Shown here one piece after another: positions 36,245 through 44,493 of a stretch of DNA of 64,000 nucleotides; position 1 is the stretch's first letter, and every line of letters starts with the position of its first letter. The DNA is taken from assembly GCA_016707895.1 (NCBI GenBank), contig JADJGV010000037.1:569155-633154 (forward strand), read 5' to 3'. Under the pieces are notes generated by a model, which saw only the letters and a program-made list of their open reading frames with translations, searched no databases and was not told where the DNA came from. The stretch comes from Myxococcales bacterium. Lineage in GTDB: Bacteria; Myxococcota_A; Polyangia; Haliangiales; Haliangiaceae. The position numbers and the translations under genes were made by a program.

Positions 36245-36996
36245 GGTGCTGTCCCTGCGGCGAGGATCGCCTGGAAGAAGCGGTCGTGGCGGTAGGCCAC
36301 GAACCCGAGGCGGCGGTAGGTGTGGAGCGCGGCCGGTCCGTCGAGGCTGCAGGTGTGCACCCACAGCCGCGCCAGCGCCGGATCGGCCCAGGCGGCGGCG
36401 ATCGCGTGGCCGAGGAACCAGCGGCCGAGCCCGCGGCCGGTGGCCTCGGGCATCAGCCCGAAGTACGCCAGCTCGCAGCTCGCCGGCTCGCGGCGATCGA
36501 GCTCGGCGTAGCCGACCGGCGTGCCGCGCTCGGTGGCGACGTGGAGCTCGATCCGCGGATCGCCGAGCCACGCCTCCAGCCGCGCGTCGCTCCAGCGCTT
36601 GCGATCCCACCAGTGGTGCGGCGCGCCGACGGCGTCGTAGAGGTACCGATAGAAGCGCACCGACACGCTCGCCGGGACGGCGGCGGCGCCGGGCGGGGGC
36701 GGGGGCGCGGGCGCGGCCTGGTCGCGGGACATCTCCAGCGACACCTCGACCACCTCGACCTCGGCGCGCGGCCCGCTGACCTCGAGCGGCAGCGGATCGA
36801 TCCGCCGCAGGGCCCCGACCGGCGCGATCGCGCCGCCGCGCAGCGCCACCCGGCGGCCGACCAGCGCGCGCCGCTCGTCGTCGGGGCGTGGCCCCAGGTC
36901 GTGCCACGCGCCGTCGTCGCCGACGATCGCGGCGTGCCACGGCTGATCGACGCCGCGGTCGCGCGCCTCGTAGCGGCCTTCGTGGTCGGGCGGCAT
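36241..36996 (-). CDS. GNAT-family N-acetyltransferase with N-terminal extension
   Basis: 251 residues. The C-terminal 150 hold a GNAT fold with the acetyl-CoA loop GLMPEATGRGLGRWFLG and the LHTYRRLGFVAYRHDRFF end motif. The first 95 residues, joined by a Pro/Ala linker, are an unassigned extension. The gene lies 12 bp downstream of hutI and overlaps the next start, so it belongs to the hutI transcript. The acceptor amine is unknown; a role near histidine breakdown is only suggested by position. Confidence 0.85.
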   Translation of the reverse strand: MPPDHEGRYEARDRGVDQPWHAAIVGDDGAWHDLGPRPDDERRALVGRRVALRGGAIAPVGALRRIDPLPLEVSGPRAEVEVVEVSLEMSRDQAAPAPPPPPGAAAVPASVSVRFYRYLYDAVGAPHHWWDRKRWSDARLEAWLGDPRIELHVATERGTPVGYAELDRREPASCELAYFGLMPEATGRGLGRWFLGHAIAAAWADPALARLWVHTCSLDGPAALHTYRRLGFVAYRHDRFFQAILAAGTAP

Positions 36997-37008
36997 CGGG
37001 ACCCTCGA

Positions 37009-38238
37009 TCATGCCACGGGGGCGAGCTCGACGCGCTGCCCGGCGATCGCCACCAGGCTCGGGCGCTGGGCGCCGTAGTGGTACGGCACCTCGGCCGGGT
37101 GGGCCGCGTCCCACGCGCACAGATCGGCGCGGGCGCCGGGCGCCAGCACGCCGCGATCGGCCAGCCCCAGCGCCCGGGCCGCGTGGCGGGTCACGCCCAG
37201 CCAGGCCTCGTCGACGGTCATCGCGTAGTGGGTGGTGGCCAGCCACATCTGCAGCGGCAGGTTCTCGGTCAGGCTCGAGCCGGGGTTGAGGTCGGTCGCG
37301 ATCGCCAGCGGCACGCCGGCGGCACGCAGCGCCGCGATCGGCGGCACCGGCAGCCGCAGCTGCACGCAGGCGCCGGGCAGCATCACCGCGACGGTGCCGG
37401 CGGCGGCCGCGGCGGCGATGCCGGCGGGGCCGATCTGCTCGACGTGATCGATCGACAGCCCGCCCAGCTCGGCCACCAGCTCGGCGCCGCCGAGATCGGC
37501 GAACTGGCCGACGTGGGCGCGCACCGCCAGCCCGGCGGCGCGGGCGGCGCCCAGGATCGCGCGGGCCTCGGCGAGCGTGAACGCGCCGTCGTCGCAGTAG
37601 ACGTCGACCGAGGTCGCGCGGCCGCGGGCCTGCGGCACCAGCGACTCGCGCAGCTCGCGCACGTAGGCGTCGCGATCGGCCCGCCGCTCGGCGGGCACCA
37701 GGTGGCACAGCAAGGTCGGCACCACCGCGATCGGCGTCGCGGCGGCGGCCGCGGCGATCACGTCGAGCAAGCGCAGCTCGCCGGGGATGGTCAGGTCGTA
37801 GCCGGTCTTGATCTCGATGGTCGTGGTGCCGAAGCCGCGCGCGCGCTCGAGCCGCGCCAGCGCCAGCGCGGTGAGCTGCGCGATCGACGCGGCCCGGGTC
37901 GGCGCGGTGGTGGCGACGATGCCGCCGCCGGCCGCGGCGATCGCCTGGTAGCTGGCGCCGGCCGCGCGCAGCGCGAACTCGCCGGCGCGATCGCCGGCGA
38001 ACACCGCGTGGGTGTGGCAGTCGATCAGCCCAGGCGTCAGCAGCCGCCCGCCGAGATCGACCTGATCGTCGACGACCAGCCCGAGCGCGCCGGCGGCGGC
38101 GAGGGCGTCAGCGCCCGGGCCGACCCAGGCGACGCGGTCGCCGTCGGTGAGCAGCGCGCCATCGGCGATCGCGCCGAGGGGATCGGCGGGCGGGCCGGCG
38201 CACGTGACGACGTGGGCGCGGCGGAACAAGCAAGCCAT
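37009..38238 (-). CDS. hutI: Imidazolonepropionase
   Basis: 409 residues. Hydrolyses 4-imidazolone-5-propionate to N-formimidoyl-glutamate, the third step of histidine degradation. The amidohydrolase metal motif TPGLIDCHTHAVFAGDR, the EIKTGYDL motif, CHLVPAE, the HVGQFADLGG region and ATDLNPGSS with the metal-binding Asp all match HutI, and the length is normal. ATG 38238 follows a TAGCGT hexamer by 5 nt, so a leaderless start is likely. The other hut genes (hutH, hutU) are not in the window. Two genes follow in the same transcript. Confidence 0.95.
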   Translation of the reverse strand: MACLFRRAHVVTCAGPPADPLGAIADGALLTDGDRVAWVGPGADALAAAGALGLVVDDQVDLGGRLLTPGLIDCHTHAVFAGDRAGEFALRAAGASYQAIAAAGGGIVATTAPTRAASIAQLTALALARLERARGFGTTTIEIKTGYDLTIPGELRLLDVIAAAAAATPIAVVPTLLCHLVPAERRADRDAYVRELRESLVPQARGRATSVDVYCDDGAFTLAEARAILGAARAAGLAVRAHVGQFADLGGAELVAELGGLSIDHVEQIGPAGIAAAAAAGTVAVMLPGACVQLRLPVPPIAALRAAGVPLAIATDLNPGSSLTENLPLQMWLATTHYAMTVDEAWLGVTRHAARALGLADRGVLAPGARADLCAWDAAHPAEVPYHYGAQRPSLVAIAGQRVELAPVA

Positions 38239-38243
38239 GACCG

Positions 38244-38249
38244 ACGCTA
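38244..38249 (-). promoter_or_regulatory. -10-like TAGCGT, leaderless hutI promoter
   Basis: TAGCGT ends 5 nt before the hutI ATG on the minus strand. It is the same hexamer as for the gene at 26938. Confidence 0.4.
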
Positions 38250-38298
38250 CCGCAGCCGGCGGTGCGGGCGCGAGCCGCGGGTGATCACGCCAGGCGCT

Positions 38299-38946
38299 TC
38301 ACGCCGGGCGCCAGGTGGCGCCGGGCAAGAGCCGGCCGGCCCGCGCCGGCGCGCCCACGATCACGCCCTCGCCGAGCCGGACCTCGACCAGGACGTCGCG
38401 CAACAGCGCCGAGCGATCGAGCTCCTGCTGGAACCGCTCGGCCAGCGCGACCACCCGGTGGCGGGTCTGCTCGTCGTCTTGCGCGCGGCACCACCGCACG
38501 ACCTCGTCGTCGTCGTCGTCGCGATCCTGGGCCAGCGGGAACAAGAACGACGGGCCGTCGCCGGGGCGCACCACGGTCAGCGCGCCGGCGTCGCTGAAGG
38601 TCGCGACCGCGCGTGCGGCCACCTCGGCGAGCGCGACCAGCGCCAGCCCGGTGCCGCCGAGGTCGATCGCGCGGGCGCCGAGCGTGATCGCGATCACCGG
38701 CACCCGGGGGCCCAGGGTGCGCTGCGGGACGCGCGCGTCGGGGCGCTCGAGCACCAGCTCGATGACTTGCTCGGCCAGGCTCGGCGACAGCGGCCCGGGG
38801 CGCGGCCGGCCATCGAGCGTTCGGTCCTCGGCCTCGCCGCGATCGCCGCTGCGATCCTCGCTGGGGTCGAGGTTGCCGTGGTCGAAGCGGTCCTCCACGA
38901 CCGTGTAGCCACCATCCGTCGTGACCGAGCTTGCGCGCACGTCCAC
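38299..38946 (-). CDS. Hypothetical acidic protein
   Basis: 215 residues from GTG 38946; GTG 38940 is two codons later and no in-frame ATG gives a shorter gene. The product has VIAITLGARAIDLGGTGLALVALAEVAA, an acidic DRDDDDDEVVRW patch and no signal peptide. The frame stays open for another 1.5 kb upstream as an antisense shadow of the gene at 39241, so the true start is uncertain. It stands alone, divergent from that gene across a regulatory gap. Family not recognised; reality supported mainly by protein-like composition. Confidence 0.5.
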   Translation of the reverse strand: MDVRASSVTTDGGYTVVEDRFDHGNLDPSEDRSGDRGEAEDRTLDGRPRPGPLSPSLAEQVIELVLERPDARVPQRTLGPRVPVIAITLGARAIDLGGTGLALVALAEVAARAVATFSDAGALTVVRPGDGPSFLFPLAQDRDDDDDEVVRWCRAQDDEQTRHRVVALAERFQQELDRSALLRDVLVEVRLGEGVIVGAPARAGRLLPGATWRPA

Positions 38947-39048
38947 CGAGGATGCATGCGGCGTACCGTGGCGCACGCGGCCGGGCTGCGCAGACTTGCC
39001 GCGCTGCGCCGCCGCCACCGTGACGCGCCGGTCTCGATCGCCGCCCCG

Positions 39049-39072
39049 AGGTGGCGACTCGAGGCGCCACCT
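39049..39072. promoter_or_regulatory. Perfect inverted repeat, candidate enhancer
   Basis: AGGTGGCG (39049-39056) and CGCCACCT (39065-39072) are perfect inverted copies separated by 8 bp. The element is 107-130 bp upstream of the sigma-54-type promoter at 39179, the usual distance for an enhancer-binding protein site. Confidence 0.45.
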
Positions 39073-39178
39073 GCGAGACCGGTTCAGGGGCGGCGGGGCG
39101 GGGGCTCCCAGGGTGGGGCGGGCGGCCCCGGCGCGGTGGCGATCGACCGCCTCGTGCGACCGGCAGCCGGCGATCGCG

Positions 39179-39195
39179 CTGGCACATCGGTTGCT
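39179..39195 (+). promoter_or_regulatory. Sigma-54 promoter of the gene at 39241
   Basis: CTGGCACATCGGTTGCT has perfect TGGCAC and TTGCT blocks with GG-N10-GC spacing; 12 of 14 informative consensus positions match. The start site would be near 39206, leaving a 35-nt leader that holds AGGAGG. Confidence 0.6.
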
Positions 39196-39240
39196 GAACC
39201 TCTCGCCATCGTCCGACGCGCGGCGTCGCGAGGAGGCCAC

Positions 39241-40581
39241 ATGTACCGCTATGGCGACGGCACCCCGTTCCCCTTCGACGACAACGTCATCGACCTGCTC
39301 CCCGCGGTGATCGACGCGTGCGCGGCGATGTTCGGCGCCGCGGCGCACCTCGACGGCCTGCGCGCCAAGGCCAAGGACGCGCGGCGCGACGCCGACGCCG
39401 AGGGCGCGGAGCTGGCCGGCCTGGCGCAAGCGCTGGAGGCCGCGGTCGCGCCGCTGCGCCCGGCGCTGGGCAAGGACGCCAGCGCGGTGCAGGAGGCGGC
39501 GCAGCGCGCGCTCGACGGTGCGCGCCAGGCCCTGGCCGGCGCGCGGGCCGGGCTCGAGCGCAAGGTCGCGCAGGCCGCCGCCGAGCCGCGCCTCGATCGC
39601 GCGCTCGCGGTGAGCTTCACCGCGGCCGCCGCGCTGTTCGCCAAGCGCGCCCTGCCGCGCACCGCGTGGTCGTGGGCGTGGAAGGCCTCGGGCGGCAGCG
39701 ACGCCACCGCGACCTCGGCGCGGTTCGGCATGGCGTTCGATCTGACCGAGCCGCCGTGGCCCGGGCCGGTGCGGCTCGCGACGCTGGCGCCGACGGCGGC
39801 GCTGCGGCTGCCGCGGCGTAAGCTGATCGGCAAGCCCGCGCTGGCGCGGATCGCCCTCGATCGTGCCGCGCTGCTCGAGGCGCGCAAGGACGGCGCGCAG
39901 GTGACCCTGGTGCTGCGCGAGCACGCGCACAAGCCGTCGCCCGGCTGGCGCCTGATCAGCCCGCGCGCCGACGCGCCCGAGGTCACCGCCGTGCTGCTCG
40001 ACGAGCGCGGCGGCGCCTCGCGGCACGAGGAGCTGTTGAGCGGCGACGACGCCGCCGCGGTCGGCGCGCTCGTCGCCGCGGTCGACGCCGCGATGACCGT
40101 CGCGCTCGCGCACCGCAAGACCCGCGAGGTGACGCTGGGCGGCACCGAGCTGCGCGCGCTCACCGATCCCGCCGAGCCGGGCCGCGCGCTGCTCGAGCTG
40201 CTCGCGCCGACGATCCGCGGGATCAGCGAGCGCAGCCGCGTGCCCGGCGAGCTCTCGCTCAAGCGCGACCTCGGCCAGGGCCGGCGCGAGGAGCTGTTCG
40301 TCGCGCGCGCCGCGCTGATCGAGAAGTACGCGGCGCTGCCTCCGCCGTACCGCGCGCTGTTCGACGCCGCCGGCCTGGGCCGCGACGCGGCCGAGCGCCC
40401 GTCGCTGCCCGTCGCCGTCCCGATCCCCGCGCCCGACGTCGAGCTCGATCGCGCGCTCGACCGCGCGCTCGATCACGACGACGACGATCTCACCACCGAC
40501 CGCCGCCCCGCCGGCCGCGCGCAGCCCCCGCCGCCGCCACCCCGCGCCGCCCCCGGCGCCCGTACCCTGCTCGCCGTCTGA
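39241..40581 (+). CDS. Hypothetical coiled-coil protein under sigma-54-type promoter
   Basis: 446 residues with a strong AGGAGG site (39231-39236) 4 nt before ATG. It starts MYRYGDGTPFPFDDNVID, which looks like a family signature I cannot name. Residues about 35-115 are a long Ala/Glu-rich coiled coil. The middle is beta-rich (VRLATLAPTAALRLPRRKLIG, VTLVLREHAH, EVTAVLLDERGG), then FVARAALIEKYAALPPPYRALFDAAGLG, and the tail is acidic then Pro-rich. No signal peptide, so it is cytoplasmic. It is divergent from the gene ending at 38299 and followed by the OmpA-like gene, which has its own sigma-54-type promoter. The two may share a regulon. Confidence 0.75.
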   Translation: MYRYGDGTPFPFDDNVIDLLPAVIDACAAMFGAAAHLDGLRAKAKDARRDADAEGAELAGLAQALEAAVAPLRPALGKDASAVQEAAQRALDGARQALAGARAGLERKVAQAAAEPRLDRALAVSFTAAAALFAKRALPRTAWSWAWKASGGSDATATSARFGMAFDLTEPPWPGPVRLATLAPTAALRLPRRKLIGKPALARIALDRAALLEARKDGAQVTLVLREHAHKPSPGWRLISPRADAPEVTAVLLDERGGASRHEELLSGDDAAAVGALVAAVDAAMTVALAHRKTREVTLGGTELRALTDPAEPGRALLELLAPTIRGISERSRVPGELSLKRDLGQGRREELFVARAALIEKYAALPPPYRALFDAAGLGRDAAERPSLPVAVPIPAPDVELDRALDRALDHDDDDLTTDRRPAGRAQPPPPPPRAAPGARTLLAV

Positions 40582-40607
40582 GGCGGAGGGCGCCAGCGCC
40601 GGCGCCG

Positions 40608-40664
40608 GAGTCGGAGCCGGTCGCGGTCACCGTCGCCGTCGCGGTCACCGTCGCGGTCAGCCTG
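40608..40664. repeat. GTCGCGGTCACC hexamer-type repeat
   Basis: GGTCGCGGTCACCGTCGCC-type units (GTCGCG, GTCACC and GTCGCC hexamers) fill part of the 171-bp gap between the genes at 39241 and 40753. Apart from the promoter at 40721 nothing else is seen in this gap. Confidence 0.7.
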
Positions 40665-40720
40665 GGGCCGCGGGTCGCCACTCCGCGGCATCGCAACCGC
40701 GCGATCGCACCGCGCTGCCA

Positions 40721-40737
40721 CGTCGGCAGGGTCCTTG
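40721..40737 (+). promoter_or_regulatory. Sigma-54 promoter of the OmpA-like gene
   Basis: TCGGCAGGGTCCTTGCT has exact GG-N10-GC spacing and matches 12 of 14 informative positions of the consensus. The start site would be near 40748, 5 nt before ATG 40753, so the transcript would be nearly leaderless, as for the DUF4157 gene. An inverted CTGCC/GGCAG pair overlaps the -24 region. Confidence 0.5.
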
Positions 40738-40752
40738 CTTTGACCTACGCGC

Positions 40753-41553
40753 ATGGCGATCTCCAGCATCGACGCGAGCGGCATCGTGGTGCGCGGCCCT
40801 CAGGCGCGCGGGCCGTCGAAGGGCGATCGCGCGCCGCGGGCGCGCGGTCGTCGCCGGTGGGCATTCCTCGCGGTGGGGCTCGCCGTGCTCGCCGGCGGCG
40901 CCGCCGGCGTGTGGTCGCTCCGCAACGGCGGCCGTCGCGGTGGCGACCCGGCGCCGGCTGCGATCGCCGCCGCCGCGCCCCCCGCGCCCGACTGCCAGCC
41001 GGCCGAGGCGCGGGTGGCCGAGGTCGAGGCCAAGCTGGCTGCGGCGACCAAGACCATCGACGAGCTACGGGCCCGCGATCGCGCGCTGGCGGCCCAGGCC
41101 GCGGCGGCCACCGCCGATCGCGACAAGCTGGCCGGCGTCGTCGGTGCCCAGGGCGAGGTCAGCCAGCGCGGCGACGAGATCACCCTCGAGCTGGTCGACA
41201 AGGTGCTGTTCCGCGTCGGCGAGGCCGAGCTGACGCCGCGCGGCGCCGAGGTCCTCGCGCAGGTCGGCGCCGCGCTCAACGACGTGCCCGACAAGCAGAT
41301 CTGGGTGCAGGGGCACACCGACGACACGCCGATGCGCGGCAGCCGCGGCGCGCCGCCGCGGTTCGCGTCGAACTGGGAGCTGGCCAGCGCCCGCGCGCTG
41401 ACCGTCGTCCACTACCTGCAGGATCATGCCAAGGTCGATCCGCGGCGGCTGGCGGCGGTGGCGTTCGGTCAATACCGGCCGGCGGCGCGGCAGAAGGCCA
41501 AGAACCGCCGCATCGAGATCGTCCTGTACCCGACCCACCAGCTGGCGCGGTAG
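40753..41553 (+). CDS. OmpA/MotB-like peptidoglycan-binding membrane protein
   Basis: 266 residues: a short cytoplasmic N-terminus, one transmembrane helix (about 37-53, FLAVGLAVLAGGAAGVW), a coiled coil (about 80-125) and a C-terminal OmpA-like domain (about 140-262). The domain has VLFRVGEAELTPRGAEVL, WVQGHTDDTPM, NWELASARALTVVHYL and QKAKNRRIEIVL, the residues that grip diaminopimelate in peptidoglycan. It is built like MotB or the cell-wall anchors of secretion machines, but lacks the MotB proton-channel Asp in its helix and has no MotA partner nearby. It probably ties an inner-membrane complex to the wall. Confidence 0.87.
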   Translation: MAISSIDASGIVVRGPQARGPSKGDRAPRARGRRRWAFLAVGLAVLAGGAAGVWSLRNGGRRGGDPAPAAIAAAAPPAPDCQPAEARVAEVEAKLAAATKTIDELRARDRALAAQAAAATADRDKLAGVVGAQGEVSQRGDEITLELVDKVLFRVGEAELTPRGAEVLAQVGAALNDVPDKQIWVQGHTDDTPMRGSRGAPPRFASNWELASARALTVVHYLQDHAKVDPRRLAAVAFGQYRPAARQKAKNRRIEIVLYPTHQLAR

Positions 41554-41683
41554 CGCCAAGGCGCGGAGCGCTAGCGGGCTTCTGCGACGGCCGCGGTGTG
41601 GCGGTCGGGCTGGCGGGTGACCGGGGGCGGACACGGCGGATTGTCCGGTGGACGTCCGAACGCCCGGACAAAGCCGGACGCCG

Positions 41684-41700
41684 TGTCCGAAATTCGGACA
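41684..41700. promoter_or_regulatory. Near-perfect operator-like palindrome TGTCCG...CGGACA
   Basis: TGTCCGAAATTCGGACA is an 8-bp perfect inverted repeat with a 1-nt centre. Three more TTGTCCGG/CCGGACAA-type half sites lie at 41641-41680. It sits in the 569-bp gap 41554-42122 that holds no convincing gene, 28 bp upstream of a sigma-54-like promoter. Confidence 0.6.
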
Positions 41701-41728
41701 GGCGGCTCGAGGTCTCGCGGGGTTGCGG

Positions 41729-41745
41729 TTGGCGTGCGGCTTGCT
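41729..41745 (+). promoter_or_regulatory. Sigma-54-like promoter without an evident gene
   Basis: TTGGCGTGCGGCTTGCT has GG-N10-GC spacing and matches 11 of 14 informative consensus positions. The frame from ATG 41758 runs through the CACGTG repeats and looks non-coding, so the product could be a small RNA or there may be no product. Confidence 0.4.
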
Positions 41746-41914
41746 CAAGGGGTTGGCATGGTGGACAGCGCAGCGGGTGGCCAGAGCGCGGGCGGGGCGA
41801 CGTCGGCGGCTTGGTGCGCGCTGGCGACGGCCTGCCGGCACCCGCCCACCGACGGCGACGTACTGGCGACTCGCTGCGACCGCCCGCGAGCGGGCGCGGG
41901 CTTTCAGGTGGGAG

Positions 41915-42028
41915 GGCGCCGCTGTTCCACGTGGGAGATCGGGACGCAGCGGTCGGTGGCGCCGCTGTTCCACGTGGGAGATCGGGACGCGGCGGTCGGC
42001 GGCGCCGCCGCTGTTCCACGTGGGAGTC
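41915..42028. repeat. 43-bp tandem array with TTCCACGTGGGA palindrome
   Basis: Three units start at 41915, 41958 and 42001, the last with a 3-bp insertion. Each carries GGCGCCGCTGTTCCACGTGG followed by GAG. The palindromic core is shared with the array at 2661-2830. A (CCG)n run follows at about 42071-42097. The surrounding gap 41554-42122 is convergent and otherwise empty. Confidence 0.85.
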
Positions 42029-42122
42029 GAGGACGGGGAGCGCTTCAGGCGGGCGCCGAGGTGCCCCTTACGCCGCCGCCGCCGCCGCCGCCGCCGCCAA
42101 GACGTCGTGCGCGGAGCGCTCG

Positions 42123-42929
42123 CTACGGTTCGCGCGCGTCCGGCGCGCGCGGCACGCCCCAGAAGTACGTGCCGACGCCGCCGAACGGATAGCGGTACGT
42201 GCCGTACGTCCAGCGGAAGCGGTCGCCGTGGCGCGCGACCATGGCGCGCAGGTCGCGCTCGTCGTAGATGCGCAGCGTCGACACCAGCCCGTCGAAGGTC
42301 CCAGCGAGGAGCGCCAGCGGCGTGGCCCACGTGTACATCGCCTTGGCCAGCCGATCGGTGCGCGTCAGGAGCGGCGTCGCGGCCAGCGCCGCCAGTCCCG
42401 CCGGCGCGAAGCGCGCGAAGGCCAGCGGGTTGCGCTCGAACGCCTCGGAGATGAACAGGCCGCGGCCGTGCGCGACGGCGTCGTCGACGATCGCCTGGGC
42501 CAGCGGGGGCGGGAAGTGGTGGAACGCGTTGATGACCATGCGCGCCCGGCCCGCGGCCACCGCCGCCGGGATCGCGGTGGCATCGACCGAGTCCGCGACG
42601 TAGTCGATCACGCCGGGGTGAGCCGCGCGCAGCGGCTCCCACATGGCGACCCGCGGGAACAGATCGGTGAGCAAGAACCGCGGCGCCGCCCGGACCCGGG
42701 TCAGTTCGTCGGCGAGCACCGCCGCGGGGCCGCCGGCGCCGGCGCACACGTCGAGCACCTCGTCGGTGCCGGCGGCGGCCAGGAACTCGCGCAGCGGCGC
42801 CACCAGCCCCTCCATCATCCGGCCCCAGCGCAGCGTCCGCGACAGCGTCTCGACGATCGCGTCGCGCAGCGGCGCCGGCGTCGCGGCCAGGTCGTTCCAC
42901 TCGAACCACTGCCGGCGGGTGAGCTGCAT
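42123..42929 (-). CDS. SAM-dependent methyltransferase-like protein
   Basis: 268 residues. VLDVCAGAGGPAAVLADEL is the SAM-binding glycine loop (DxCxGxGG), followed by FLLTDLFPRV, INAFHHFPPPLAQAIVDDA and GLFISEAFERNP, the usual class I order. The C-terminal 70 residues include a hydrophobic, possibly membrane-contacting part and GVGTYFWGVPRAP. ATG 42929 follows TACGAT by 6 nt and has no Shine-Dalgarno. It stands alone, convergent with the OmpA-like gene and divergent from the tryptophanase-like gene. Substrate unknown. Confidence 0.8.
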   Translation of the reverse strand: MQLTRRQWFEWNDLAATPAPLRDAIVETLSRTLRWGRMMEGLVAPLREFLAAAGTDEVLDVCAGAGGPAAVLADELTRVRAAPRFLLTDLFPRVAMWEPLRAAHPGVIDYVADSVDATAIPAAVAAGRARMVINAFHHFPPPLAQAIVDDAVAHGRGLFISEAFERNPLAFARFAPAGLAALAATPLLTRTDRLAKAMYTWATPLALLAGTFDGLVSTLRIYDERDLRAMVARHGDRFRWTYGTYRYPFGGVGTYFWGVPRAPDAREP

Positions 42930-42935
42930 GGCGGG

Positions 42936-42941
42936 ATCGTA
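42936..42941 (-). promoter_or_regulatory. -10-like TACGAT, leaderless methyltransferase gene
   Basis: TACGAT ends 6 nt before ATG 42929 on the minus strand. Confidence 0.4.
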
Positions 42942-43046
42942 CGCGCGGCCATGGCGCCGGTGTGACGGATCGCCTCGGTCACCATGCCGCACCGGGCCCC
43001 AGCCGCTAGCGCTTGGCAAGGGCCCAGGACCGCCGACAATCCCGCG

Positions 43047-44435
43047 GTGCATCGCTTCCAGACCATCATCGAGCCGTTCCGCATCCACTCGGTCGAGCCG
43101 ATCCGGTTCACCACGCTCGCGCAGCGCAGCGCGCGGCTGGCCGAGGCGGGCTACAACCTGTTCGCGCTCCACGCCGACGACGTGCTGATCGATCTGTTGA
43201 CCGACTCCGGCACCGGCGCGATGTCGCGCGATCAGTGGGCCGCGATCCAGCACGGCGACGAGAGCTACGCCGGCTCGCCGTCCTGGTACCGGTTCGAGGC
43301 GGCGGTGCGCGAGTTGTTCCCGTTCACCCACGTCATCCCGACCCACCAGGGCCGCGCGGCCGAGAAGATCCTGTTCTCGGTGATCGGCGGGCCGGGCAAG
43401 GTCGTGCCCAACAACACCCACTTCGACACCACCCGCGCCAACGTCGAGTACACCGGCGCCGAGGCGGTCGACCTGGTGATCGCCGAGGGCAAGGACCCGG
43501 CGTGCCTGCACCCGTTCAAGGGCAACCTCGACGTCGCGGCGCTCGAGGCGCTGATCGCGGCCCGCGGCGCCGCGGCGATCCCGGCGGTGTTCGTCACGAT
43601 CACCAACAACTCGGGCGGCGGCCAGCCGGTGTCGTTGGCCAACCTGCGCGCGGTCCGGCAGGTCTGTGATCGCCACGGCCTGCCGCTGTTCCTCGACGCC
43701 TGCCGCTTCGCCGAGAACGCCTGGTTCATCCACGAGCGCGAGGACGGCCAGCGCGGCCGGCCGATCAAGGACATCGTCCGCGACATGGCGGCGCTCGCCG
43801 ACGGCATGACGATGAGCGCCAAGAAGGACGGCCTGGCCAACATCGGCGGTTGGCTGGCGATGAACGACCCGAGCTGGCGGCGCGCTGCCGCAACCTGCTG
43901 ATCCTCACCGAGGGCTTCCCGACCTACGGCGGCCTGGCCGGCCGCGACCTCGAGGCGATCGCCCAGGGGCTCGAGGAGGTCGTCGATCGAGCACTACCTG
44001 CGCTACCGCATCCGCTCGACGGCCTACCTGGCCGAGGCGCTCGAGCGCGCCGGCGTGCCGACGGTGCGTCCGGCCGGCGGCCACGCGGTCTACCTCGACG
44101 CCCGGGCGCTCCTGCCGCACGTGCCGCCGCTGGCATACCCGGGGCAGGCGCTGGCGGTCGAGCTGTATCGCCAGGGCGGCATCCGTGGCTGCGAGATCGG
44201 CACGGTCATGTTCGGCCGCCGCCCCGACGGCAGCGAGGCGCCGGCGGCGATGGATCTGGTGCGGCTGGCGTTGCCGCGCCGCACGTATACCCAGAGCCAC
44301 ATGGACTACGTGATCGAGGTGGTCACGTGGGTGGCGGCCCGCGCGCGCGAGCTGACCGGGTTGCGCATCGTCGACGAGCCGCCGGCGCTGCGCCACTTCA
44401 CCGCGCGGTTCACGCCGCTGACCCCGGCGCCGTGA
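43047..44435 (+). pseudogene. tnaA: Tryptophanase / tyrosine phenol-lyase with two compensating frameshifts
   Basis: The reading matches beta-eliminating PLP lyases over their whole length (about 462 residues): EPIRFTTLAQRS, IDLLTDSGTGAMS, THQGRAAEKILF, TITNNSGGGQPVS, FLDACRFAENA and the Schiff-base lysine in MSAKKDG. After MNDP the frame shifts near 43870, where one G seems missing (otherwise ELAARCRNLLILTEGFPTYGG follows in the next frame). It returns to the first frame near 43989 through an extra base, then continues EHYLRYRIRSTAYLAEALE and GGIRGCEIGTVMFG. As written, translation stops at 43901. The two one-base changes cancel, so they may be assembly errors. Start GTG 43047 lies 6 nt after GACAAT. 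The enzyme would split tryptophan or tyrosine to indole or phenol, pyruvate and ammonia; the sequence does not decide which. Confidence 0.8.
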
Positions 44436-44493
44436 TCGCGGCGCCGTGATCGCGGCGCCGTGATCGCGACGCCGCGAAAGCCCCTCCAAGGTC

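Noticed and set aside
36286..39240. Long plus-strand frame upstream of the gene at 39241
   Set aside because: It is antisense to hutI and the GNAT gene; the real start is set by the AGGAGG site and the sigma-54-type promoter at 39179.
40608..40664. Enhancer sites in the GTCGCG/GTCACC repeat before the OmpA-like gene
   Set aside because: The repeat resembles the other slippage-type hexamer arrays and has no palindromic half sites.
42071..42097. CCG trinucleotide run as a possible coding poly-Pro
   Set aside because: It lies in the convergent gap just past the methyltransferase stop; no start or conserved frame includes it.
41596..42192. Candidate small gene after the sigma-54-like promoter (ATG 41758)
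   Set aside because: The frame runs through the 43-bp repeats and a CCG run into the 3' end of the methyltransferase gene, with no protein-like pattern.
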